A program made the translations under genes and the position numbers. A stretch of DNA of 7,140 nt from positions 1 to 7,140 of the forward strand of contig DAOWKM010000111.1 of the NCBI GenBank assembly GCA_030643695.1, given 5' to 3'. The notes below the pieces were generated by a model, which searched no databases, had not been told where the DNA came from, and worked only from the letters and a program-made list of their open reading frames with translations. Origin of the DNA: Dehalococcoidia bacterium. Lineage in GTDB: Bacteria; Chloroflexota; Dehalococcoidia; Dehalococcoidales; DAOWKM01. How positions within the stretch are numbered: the stretch's first letter is position 1; each line of letters begins with the position of its first letter. Shown here piece after piece: positions 1-6,600 of this stretch.

Positions 1-198
1 CCTCAATGTGACACTGAGGGTAGTTTCTCCCTGGTGGAGTCAAGCTATCAGGGACCATACCGATGCTGGAAGTGTAGGCGGCTGTTCACCATTGAAATAG
101 AAAATAATGGGCTTAAGTTTTGTGAACCGCTTAGCCAGGAGGAATTTGATAGACAGCAAGAAATAGAAGCCCTGAAAGCCAAGTTCAAAAGGCAGTAA
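1..198 (+). CDS. C-terminal end of a zinc-ribbon-like protein (5' truncated by window)
   Basis: Frame 1 is open from the first base to a TAA at 196-198, giving 65 residues of a protein that starts outside the window. The visible part opens with PQC and has a C-W-K-C pair at residues 22-25. The first Cys (residue 3) is very probably the second Cys of a CPxC knuckle whose first Cys lies just beyond the edge, so the pattern is CxxC-x18-CxxC, a typical four-Cys zinc ribbon. After it comes a short beta-like stretch (LFTIEIE) and a charged, probably helical tail rich in Gln, Glu and Lys that ends in FKRQ. Zinc ribbons of this type bind nucleic acid or protein partners, but nothing visible fixes the role. 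It reads in the same direction as the downstream acetyltransferase and could be its upstream neighbour in transcription. Being the real end of a gene is likely; the function is unknown. Confidence 0.7.
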   Translation, partial: PQCDTEGSFSLVESSYQGPYRCWKCRRLFTIEIENNGLKFCEPLSQEEFDRQQEIEALKAKFKRQ

Positions 199-256
199 GT
201 AGAGAAGATGCCGCCCCAGTATTATTACCGTTCAGTTACTTTTGTCAATAAGCTTT

Positions 257-265
257 TGGTATAAT
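257..265 (+). promoter_or_regulatory. Extended -10 promoter element for the acetyltransferase gene
   Basis: TGG-TATAAT is a perfect -10 hexamer (260-265) with the TG extension at 257-258. No good -35 hexamer sits 16-18 bp upstream (TTACTT at 236-241 is poor), as is common for extended -10 promoters. Transcription would start near 272. That places the far-upstream TTG at 242 before the transcript and favours the start at 317. Confidence 0.5.
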
Positions 266-316
266 AAAATTGGTGTTTTGCAATGCTCCCAAAGTGTTCT
301 GTCTGAGGATGAAGCC

Positions 317-976
317 TTGCCTTGCTATGTGCGTCTGATGCGCAGAGAAGATATTGCTCAGGTCAATGAGATTGACCGTGAAGCCTTTCCCACCCTGTGG
401 CCGCCGGCTAACTATCAGCATGAGCTCCAGAGTCGCTTAGCTCACTATATTGTCGCCTATGAGGAAGGCAAAACGGTTGACGAGCCTGAGGTGGAAGCTC
501 CCCCGGAGAAAGGTTTTTCTCGGCTGGTGTCAAGGGTGAGGCGGTTGTTTAACCACGACCGTTTCTTCGATAGTGAGCTGCCGGCATCAGATAGGCAATA
601 TATTACCGGTTTTGCCGGCTTCTGGTTTATGGCTGATGAAGCCCATATCACCAATATTGCGGTGCGGGAAAGACATCGCCGCCAGGGGATAGGAGAGCTT
701 CTGCTCATATCCATTATAGACCTGGCTACAGAGCTAAAGGCTCGTATCATTACCCTTGAGGTACGTGCCTCCAACATTACTGCCCAGAGTCTCTACCGCA
801 GGTATGGCTTCAGCCAGGTAGGTCTACGCCGTGGCTATTACTCGGATAATAGAGAAGACGGTGTATTAATGGCCACTGAGGATATCAGCTCAGCCTCGTT
901 TCAGTCCTGCCTAAATCAGCTGAAAGAAGCTCACTCCAGAAAATGGGGGATAACCCTGTATCAGGTTGCCCGGTAG
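317..976 (+). CDS. rimI: RimI-type GNAT N-acetyltransferase (ribosomal protein alanine acetyltransferase-like)
   Basis: The product is a predicted cytoplasmic acetyl-CoA-dependent enzyme that acetylates protein N-termini, classically ribosomal protein S18. Numbering from the TTG at 317 (219 aa), the fold begins with YVRLMRREDI. The acetyl-CoA pyrophosphate loop is R-R-Q-G-I-G at about 121-126. The RimI signature LEVRASN follows at about 147-153, with the Glu (E148) and Tyr of SLY (Y160) matching the catalytic base and acid proposed for Salmonella RimI. GYYSDNRED lies near 173-181. Between beta strands 2 and 3 there is a charged insert of about 40 residues (about 52-94) absent from E. coli RimI. 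Start choice: TTG 317 has a GAGGA ribosome site at 305-309 with 7-nt spacing. The frame is open back to a TTG at 242, but that has no ribosome site and precedes the promoter. ATG 338 also lacks a ribosome site. The stop overlaps the convergent deacetylase gene by 16 bp. The exact substrate is inferred from family only. Confidence 0.85.
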   Translation: MPCYVRLMRREDIAQVNEIDREAFPTLWPPANYQHELQSRLAHYIVAYEEGKTVDEPEVEAPPEKGFSRLVSRVRRLFNHDRFFDSELPASDRQYITGFAGFWFMADEAHITNIAVRERHRRQGIGELLLISIIDLATELKARIITLEVRASNITAQSLYRRYGFSQVGLRRGYYSDNREDGVLMATEDISSASFQSCLNQLKEAHSRKWGITLYQVAR

Positions 977-1824
977 CTACCTAGCTCAGCCAGGCAATCA
1001 ATAATCCTGGGTATGGTATATGTGGCAAGAGCTCGACCTGAGCCACCACACAGGATGGTAATCAATCTACCGTGACAAACCTTATCTGCCACCCCCTTGA
1101 TGAGCTTTGCCAGCTTTAGGTGGCAATCCCTGGTTAAACCCTTATCCCCATACTCCCCCTGGGTAGCATCATAGCCAAATTCCCAAAAAATATACTCTGG
1201 TTTAAATGCCATCACCCTAGTAGTAAGCTCTTGCCTCATCCTAGCCAGATACTCCTCATCTGTAGTGCGATACGGAATCTTGACATCTACATTGTTGTGA
1301 TTATCACTGTAGTCCTGGTAGCACAGGCATAGATGGAGCACATCGTCATCACTGCCAAAGATGTCCCTGGTGCCATTGGCATGATGACTGTCGGTATCTA
1401 CTATAGCAAACCGCCTGACCCCTCTCTCTTTAAGGGCAGTTATAGCTAAGGCAGCACCGTTGAAATAGCACATCCCCCCATAAAAGTTTCTGCCGGCATG
1501 GTGGTCACCAAAGCTGGTAAAAACAAAGGCATTGTCTATTTCCCCCTGCCAGATTTTATCAGCTGCCTGGACTGTCCCCCCTGCTGAGTATAAAGCCGAT
1601 TCGTAATCACCACTAAGCTTCACCTGGTGCACCATACTCTGGGAATGCACCTTGAGTAGTAGCTCCTCAGATGCTGGCTGGAGGTAGTAAAGTCCATCGC
1701 ATGAGCTATAAACTGCGTCATAATATGATACATTTTCCTTATCTAGGATGCCAGCTAGTGCCTGAGGAAAATCCCTCAGCCTTTCTCCCTGAAAATAGGT
1801 GAGGAAGATTCCGGTTCTCTTCAT
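961..1824 (-). CDS. Histone deacetylase/AcuC/AphA superfamily amidohydrolase with altered active site
   Basis: This 287-aa protein belongs to the arginase-fold deacetylases, zinc enzymes that remove acetyl groups from lysines or polyamines. Family blocks appear in order: GDYESALYSAGG (72-83), the His pair in GDHHAG (H108, H109), GGMCYFNGAALA (116-127), the metal site DTDSHHANGT (D145 and H147 as zinc ligands) and GYDATQGE (217-224). It departs from the canonical enzyme. The position of the third zinc-ligand Asp is Glu (E224, codon GAG at 1155-1153). The GGGGY motif that carries the transition-state Tyr reads GGSGR (R264). HHG also reads HHA. Activity may therefore be changed or lost, and the substrate cannot be named. 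Start ATG 1824 has a modest TAAGG site about 8 nt upstream. The gene lies 53 bp downstream of the cupin on the same strand, so co-transcription is likely. Its 3' end overlaps rimI convergently. Confidence 0.88.
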   Translation of the reverse strand: MKRTGIFLTYFQGERLRDFPQALAGILDKENVSYYDAVYSSCDGLYYLQPASEELLLKVHSQSMVHQVKLSGDYESALYSAGGTVQAADKIWQGEIDNAFVFTSFGDHHAGRNFYGGMCYFNGAALAITALKERGVRRFAIVDTDSHHANGTRDIFGSDDDVLHLCLCYQDYSDNHNNVDVKIPYRTTDEEYLARMRQELTTRVMAFKPEYIFWEFGYDATQGEYGDKGLTRDCHLKLAKLIKGVADKVCHGRLITILCGGSGRALATYTIPRIIDCLAELGSYRAT

Positions 1825-1877
1825 AAAGCCTGCCTTACCTGATAACAGCCTGGCTTAAAATAATTTAACTCTCGCAT

Positions 1878-2207
1878 CTATGGTTGTAACGGGATGACGC
1901 AGATAAAGCGGAGAGGCTCATTACCGCTATTAACAAAGCAGTGATGCTCATTAGGGGCAACAAAGATAACGCTCTCTTTGCTTATTGGTATGGCGCCTTG
2001 TTCACCTGCCACCACCCCCCTACCGGAAAGAATAAATACCTCGTGCTCCCACCCGTGAGAATGAGCTGGGGTGGAGCTACCTGGCTCAACTTCAAAGACA
2101 CGCATACAGAAATGTGGTGCCCCATCATCAGCAGTAATAACCTCACGCTTAACTACCCCTCTTACTTCCTCAATAGGTTCGGTGTCATGATAATTACTCA
2201 CTTTCAT
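1878..2207 (-). CDS. Small single-domain cupin protein, predicted metal-binding
   Basis: This 109-aa protein is a single conserved beta-barrel (Cupin_2 type). Motif 1 is at about 43-64: PAHSHGWEHEVFILSGRG supplies His49, His51 and Glu56 as likely metal ligands, in the pattern HxHx4E followed by a Gly-rich turn. Motif 2 is PNEHHCFVN at 85-93, with His89 as the fourth ligand, four residues before Asn93. Small cupins bind Mn, Fe, Ni or Zn and act as isomerases, dioxygenases or ligand sensors. Nothing here decides among these. No signal peptide or membrane segment is present. The start at ATG 2207 is secure: a full GAGGAGGT ribosome site lies at 2223-2216 with 8-nt spacing, the strongest in the window. 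It sits between the transglutaminase-like gene (111 bp upstream) and the deacetylase gene (53 bp downstream). The 111-bp gap shows no convincing terminator and no clear promoter, so the gene is probably read from upstream. Confidence 0.88.
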   Translation of the reverse strand: MKVSNYHDTEPIEEVRGVVKREVITADDGAPHFCMRVFEVEPGSSTPAHSHGWEHEVFILSGRGVVAGEQGAIPISKESVIFVAPNEHHCFVNSGNEPLRFICVIPLQP

Positions 2208-2318
2208 GGCTATATACCTCCTCAGCTATCGCTAAGTAAAGAGCTTATATTAATTCTGGCATTGGTGGAGATGACAGCAATTCAGTTACTAATTAACAAA
2301 AGGTTGGGCTGTGGCGAA

Positions 2319-2939
2319 TTAAATATGCTTGGTTCCAAACGTTTCAATCATAGTCCTCCAAATATCGTCCAGCGGGACATCATGATAATGACCACGGTCT
2401 AGGAGATATTCAATATGTAATTTGCCGTCTTGATTATGAGAGTGAAACGCAGCATTATTCTTACCATCGAAGTCTACGGGAATGATTCGGTTTTCCCGGC
2501 ACATTTTTAGGTCAAAGGCAGGGGTAGCCTTAACCCACCTTCCGTCAATATATAGTTCAGCATAACCATGGTTGGGAAGTATATTTGTCCCTAGCCTCTT
2601 TGCCAGCTTCTCTGGAAGGAGGTTATTTCTAATTTGAGCGAATCCCAGGCGAGCCGGGATGCCCACAGCTCGGGCTAAGGCAGCGAGGAGAACCGCCTTT
2701 TGGACACAGTACCCCTCGCCTTGGGATAAAGTGTTACTTGCCCGGAAATGCTCGGCAAGATGCTTTGGCACATAAGGGTTATATTTAATCTCATCCCTAA
2801 CGAAATAAAATAGGCTTTTGGCCTTCTCTGTGATTTTTTCTTGCCCTTTAGTTAAATCTTGCGCTTTTTCTTTAATAGACCTGTGCTCGCAATCAATGGC
2901 GGCGGTGGGTTTTAGATATTTTTCCATTTGAAAATTCAT
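2319..2939 (-). CDS. Transglutaminase-like (papain-fold) protein
   Basis: This is a 206-aa cytoplasmic protein with a transglutaminase-core domain, a family that in bacteria mostly cleaves or forms amide bonds as cysteine proteases or amidases. From ATG 2939, the N-terminal helical part ends in FYFVRDEIKYNPY (about 44-56). The catalytic Cys lies in GEGYCVQKAVLLAALARAVG (C78), the His in NHGYAELYIDGRW (H124) and the Asp in TPAFDL (D143). This is the complete Cys-His-Asp triad in the usual spacing. The protein ends with a His-rich stretch (HSHNQDGKLH and RGHYHD) of unknown role. No signal peptide is seen. Start choice: ATG 2939 has a GGGG-containing ribosome site 6 nt upstream and about 23 nt of leader from the predicted transcription start. 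The TTG at 2951 in the same frame would have almost no leader. It is the first gene of the minus-strand cluster. The substrate is unknown. Confidence 0.87.
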   Translation of the reverse strand: MNFQMEKYLKPTAAIDCEHRSIKEKAQDLTKGQEKITEKAKSLFYFVRDEIKYNPYVPKHLAEHFRASNTLSQGEGYCVQKAVLLAALARAVGIPARLGFAQIRNNLLPEKLAKRLGTNILPNHGYAELYIDGRWVKATPAFDLKMCRENRIIPVDFDGKNNAAFHSHNQDGKLHIEYLLDRGHYHDVPLDDIWRTMIETFGTKHI

Positions 2940-2949
2940 GGCTAACCCC

Positions 2950-2965
2950 AAATAGTAAACTATTT
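2950..2965. promoter_or_regulatory. Inverted repeat over the transglutaminase transcription start, candidate operator
   Basis: AAATAGT (2950-2956) and ACTATTT (2959-2965) are perfect 7-bp inverted arms separated by AA. The repeat lies directly downstream of the minus-strand -10 box and covers the predicted transcription start (about 2963). This is a typical place for a dimeric repressor to bind. The arms are A/T-rich, so chance is possible. Confidence 0.4.
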
Positions 2966-2969
2966 CTGT

Positions 2970-2998
2970 ATTATAATAGCAACGTGCCTATAGCGCAA
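2970..2998 (-). promoter_or_regulatory. Sigma-70 promoter for the transglutaminase-cupin-deacetylase cluster
   Basis: On the minus strand there is TTGCGC (2998-2993), a 17-bp spacer and a perfect TATAAT (2975-2970). The -35 matches only in TTG. The expected transcript starts near 2963 and gives a leader of about 23 nt to ATG 2939. The -10 region is palindromic (ATTATAAT), but no -35 exists for plus-strand use. Confidence 0.6.
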
Positions 2999-3111
2999 CA
3001 GGTGCATTAGGTAGTCTGAAAAATAATCAACCTTGAATGCTACCCAAGCTTAGGGATGTGCGAAACTCTGCCTATTGACCGTTTGGGTTATGGAGGCTAA
3101 AAGCTGGCAAC

Positions 3112-3139
3112 TTGACAAATATAGATAGAGTGATATACT
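3112..3139 (+). promoter_or_regulatory. Strong extended -10 sigma-70 promoter for the 83-aa gene
   Basis: A perfect TTGACA (3112-3117), a 16-bp spacer and TATACT (3134-3139, 5 of 6) are preceded by the TG extension at 3131-3132. The transcript should start near 3146, leaving a leader of about 25 nt that includes the GGAG ribosome site at 3160-3163. Confidence 0.8.
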
Positions 3140-3160
3140 AATAAATAGATAGATAGAGTG
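3121..3160 (+). repeat. Pair of 12-bp direct repeats around the 83-aa gene promoter
   Basis: ATAGATAGAGTG occurs exactly at 3121-3132 and at 3149-3160, start to start 28 bp. One copy lies in the -35/-10 spacer and supplies the TG of the extended -10. The other lies in the transcribed leader and ends at the ribosome site. The second copy extends into a short GATA microsatellite. The arrangement fits two binding sites for a regulator, or polymerase slippage in a simple repeat. Confidence 0.55.
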
Positions 3161-3170
3161 GAGAAATCCA

Positions 3171-3422
3171 ATGCCCCAGAAGTTGAAGCAAATGAGAGAG
3201 ATTGTGCTTAGAGAGCTGGAACATATTCCTGATTGGCCGGAGCCTCAGGGAGAACTAAGAATGGTTTATTGGAACCGCAGAATGCACAGCTTGGGGAGAA
3301 AGGTTAATAGGCAAAAAACGGCTAAGGAAGTGCTAGAAGAAAGTATCGCCTCTTTGAGGGGGGATTACCCAGGTTTTAAATTTGAATATGATGAGCAGTT
3401 CTTCAGTAAAGACGAGGGGTGA
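3171..3422 (+). CDS. Small protein of unknown function (83 aa)
   Basis: I do not recognise this protein. It is an 83-residue, highly charged product with about 15 basic and 15 acidic residues. The N-terminal helix-like stretch (KLKQMREIVLRELEHI) is amphipathic. A Pro/Trp-rich turn (PDWPEP) follows, then a very basic middle (MVYWNRRMHSLGRKVNRQK, about 31-49), then an acidic, aromatic C-terminus (FKFEYDEQFF, about 69-78). There is no Cys, signal peptide or membrane span. The case for a real gene is strong: ATG start, GGAG ribosome site 7 nt upstream, and a near-consensus promoter 30 bp before the start. It stands alone between the divergent transglutaminase gene and rpoB. The basic middle could contact nucleic acid, but this is a guess. 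The direct repeats in its promoter suggest regulation, possibly by its own product. Confidence 0.8.
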   Translation: MPQKLKQMREIVLRELEHIPDWPEPQGELRMVYWNRRMHSLGRKVNRQKTAKEVLEESIASLRGDYPGFKFEYDEQFFSKDEG

Positions 3423-3476
3423 ATATGCCCTTTTAAGGCAAAATAGTTTCGCATATTGCTATAAGTCAGGGGGGTA

Positions 3477-3505
3477 TTGACAAAAATTAAAAAAGGTGGT
3501 ATCAT
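3477..3505 (+). promoter_or_regulatory. Strong extended -10 sigma-70 promoter for rpoB
   Basis: A perfect TTGACA (3477-3482), a 17-bp A-rich spacer and TATCAT (3500-3505, 5 of 6) are preceded by TG at 3497-3498. The transcript should start near 3512. This is the main promoter expected for rpoB because no ribosomal protein genes precede it here. Confidence 0.8.
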
Positions 3506-3511
3506 ATAGGT

Positions 3512-3635
3512 TTGTAATCATGCCTCTTAAGCGTTTTACCTTATTATAACTAGCCACGAGTCTTATTTTCTTATTTCGGATTAGCGCCGCAATAATGTAA
3601 CAGTTTTGCACGCTTGTTCAAGGAGAAAGCAGGGG
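3512..3635 (+). other. 5' leader of rpoB, about 124 nt
   Basis: This is the untranslated stretch between the predicted transcription start and rpoB. It holds a nine-codon frame (3520-3549, MPLKRFTLL then TAA) that starts within about 10 nt of the transcript end and has no ribosome site. It ends with AAGGAG at 3620-3625 and a GGGG run at 3632-3635. I see no strong hairpin, terminator-like structure or recognised riboswitch. Confidence 0.45.
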
Positions 3636-6600
3636 ATGGATTCTATGTTATCAACACACATTCAAAAGAGGATGCTTCCGGTTATTAGAAAATCTTATGC
3701 CAGATTACCCCAAATAGTGGATGTACCCAATCTGATCAAGGTTCAATTAGACTCATTCCATTGGTTTCAGGAACAGGGGCTAAGGCAACTGCTGGAGGAG
3801 GTATCTCCTATTAAAGACTTCACTGGCAACAGGTTGGAGCTTAGCTTTACCGACTATGAATTCCGCCATCCTCATCACACCGAGCAGGAGTGCCGCCAGC
3901 GAGATTTAACCTATTCAGCTCCCCTCTATGTCAGAGCACAGCTGCTGGTTAAAGAAACAGGAGAAATTAAGGAGCAAGACCTATTTTTTGGTGATATTCC
4001 TCTGATGACACCCAAAGGTACCTTTATTACCAGTGGTGCTGAACGGGTGGTAGTAAGCCAGTTGCTCCGTTCTCCGGGCGTTTATTTTACCATTGAGCAG
4101 GATGCTACTAGTGGGCGTGAATTGTGTCATGTCAAGTTAATACCTACCCGTGGCGCTTGGCTGGAGTTTGAGGTCAGCAACCGAGATGTAATCTCAGCCA
4201 AGATAGATGGTAAACGTAAGATCCCGGTTACTACACTTTTGCGCGCTATTGGCTATGGTAGTGATGAGCAACTGCTTAACCTGTTCTCTAAAGAGGATAG
4301 CTCTTCGGAGCACCAATTTATCAGGTCAACTATGGAGCGCGAGCCTTTGGTCAGGAATGAGTCTGAGGCTCTGCTCGATATCTATAAAAAATTGCGCCCC
4401 GGGGACCCATCTAGCATTGAAAATGCCAGAAAATTAATAAACAACTTGTTTTTTAACCCAACGCGTTATGACCTGGGGGTGGTAGGTCGTTATAAGCTTA
4501 ATAAGCGTTTAGGGCTTGAGATTAAGGAAGATGTACGAGCTCTAACCAAGGAAGATATTGTAGAGATAGTCAGGCATACCATTATGGTTAACAATGGTTT
4601 AGATACCAGCGATGATATCGACCATCTGGGAAATCGGCGAGTGCGCACCGTTGGCGAGCTGGTGCAAAACCAGTTCCGCATTGGGTTACTGCGTCTGGAG
4701 CGAGTAGTCAGGGAGCGTATGAGCATAATCAACACTGAGGCAATTACTCCAAGCGCACTGGTCAACACTCGACCGATAATAGCCGCTATTAGAGAGTTCT
4801 TCGGTGGCTCACAGCTATCACAATTTATGGACCAAACCAACCCGCTGGCTGAGCTAACTCATAAACGTCGCCTATCAGCAATGGGACCAGGAGGACTATC
4901 TCGTGAACGCGCCGGCTTTGATGTCCGTGATGTCCACTTCTCCCACTATGGTAGAATCTGTCCCATCGAGACACCAGAGGGACCTAATATCGGTCTCATC
5001 GGCTCTTTAGCTACCTACAGCCTGGTTAACCAGTATGGTTTTATTGAGACGCCATATCGCAAGGTTATTAGTGAGCTGAGTAATACCGATGACCGTCTGG
5101 TGGGCAAGATAACCCGGGAGGCAGTGGTTGATGATAAGGGTAATACCATAGTAAAAGCTAGGGCTACCATTACACCTCAGCTTGCCACCAAGCTATCTCG
5201 GCTATCGTCTAGAATGATAAAGGTGGTGCCTTTCGTCTCTAATGAGGTCATTTATTTATCAGCTGATAAGGAAGACGAGTATATCATTGCTCAGGCTAAT
5301 GCCCAGCTTGACCAAAATAGCCGATTTGTGGACGAAAGGGTTGAAGCCAGGTTGGGTGACCGCTACCTAGTGGAGGAACGGGATAAAATCGAGCTAATGG
5401 ATGTATCACCCAAGCAGATAGTCAGTGTTGCCACAGCACTAATACCCTTCTTAGAGCATAACGATGCTAATCGTGCCTTGATGGGGTCTAATATGCAGCG
5501 GCAGGCGGTACCCCTGCTTCGTCCTGAGGCACCATTGGTAGCTACCGGTATGGAAGCGGAAGCTGCCAAACACAGCGGGCAGGTACTCTTTGCCCAAAAT
5601 GCTGGAGTAGTGACCTCGGTTACCAGCTTACAGATTGTAGTTACCAAGGATGACGGTGAAAAGGATATATACCGATTAATGAAATTTGTGCGCACCAATC
5701 AGGGGACGTGCATTAACCAGCAGCCTACGGTAAGCAAGGGTGACCGAGTGGAGCCAGGCTGGATTCTAGCCGATAGCTCAGCTACTGAGCAGGGAGAGTT
5801 GGCTCTAGGACAGAATGTATTATGTGCCTTTATGAGCTGGAAAGGCTATAACTTTGAGGATGCTATCATCATTAACAATCGCCTAGTTGAGCAGGATAAG
5901 TTCACCTCCGTTCACATTGAGAAGCATGAGGTAGAGGCACGGGATACCAAGTTAGGACCTGAAGAAATCACCAGAGATATACCCAATGTCGGCGAGGAGA
6001 GTCTGCGCGAGCTTGACGAAACTGGCATCGTTCGGATTGGTGCTGAAGTTGGTCCAGACGATATACTGGTGGGCAAGATTACCCCAAAGGGAGAGACCGA
6101 GCTATCTGCTGAAGAGAAACTGTTGCGGGCTATCTTTGGTGAGAAAGCCCGAGAGGTGAAAGATACCTCGCTAAGAGTGCCTCACGGGGAGTGGGGTAAA
6201 GTGATTAACGTGAGGGTCTTCTCTCAGGCCAGCGGCGATGAACTAGCCGCCGGGGTTAGTCAATGGGTACAGGTCTGGGTTGCCCAGAAACGAAGGATTT
6301 CTGTAGGGGATAAGCTGGCTGGGCGCCATGGCAATAAGGGAGTCATTGCCCTCATAGCTCCTGCCGAAGATATGCCTTTCCTCCCTGATGGTACGCCGGT
6401 AGATATTATCCTCAACCCCATAGGTGTCCCATCACGGATGAATATCGGGCAAGTTCTGGAAACACATTTGGGCTGGGCGGCACAGATGCTGGGCTTCAAG
6501 GTGCTTACCCCAGTCTTTGACGGTGCCAGTGATGCTGCTATTGAGGATGCCTTGGCCAGAGTCTGGCTAGCTCAGAAGGCTGGGACGATTGACCTTAACC

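Noticed and set aside
208..264. 18-codon frame (starting MPPQYYYRS) after the zinc-ribbon gene
   Set aside because: It has only a weak purine-rich upstream sequence, no recognisable features, and runs into the predicted rimI promoter. It is too short to support.
972..981. Perfect 10-bp palindrome GGTAGCTACC at the convergent gene ends
   Set aside because: There is no loop and no T run on either side, and both genes code through it. It is not a terminator and probably arises by chance.
231..2290. Identical TTCAGTTACT at 231-240 and 2281-2290
   Set aside because: A shared 10-mer is expected by chance in about 7 kb and the two contexts have nothing else in common.
1941..2402. 153-codon plus-strand frame
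   Set aside because: It is antisense to the cupin gene and the end of the transglutaminase gene, both of which have clear family motifs and ribosome sites. The frame has a low-complexity translation and no ribosome site.
3001..3060. Possible small RNA or tRNA in the divergent intergenic region
   Set aside because: No cloverleaf arms, TTC loop or long stem could be paired. Only short GGTAG/CTACC and AAGCTT dyads are present.
3075..3103. Second upstream promoter for the 83-aa gene: TTGACC, 17 bp, TAAAAG
   Set aside because: The -35 is good but the -10 matches poorly and lacks the TG extension. The promoter at 3112-3139 explains expression better.
3422..3457. Inverted repeat AATATGC...GCATATT downstream of the 83-aa gene, considered as a terminator
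   Set aside because: The stem is only 7 A/T-rich base pairs with a 22-nt loop and no T run follows. It is not a convincing intrinsic terminator.
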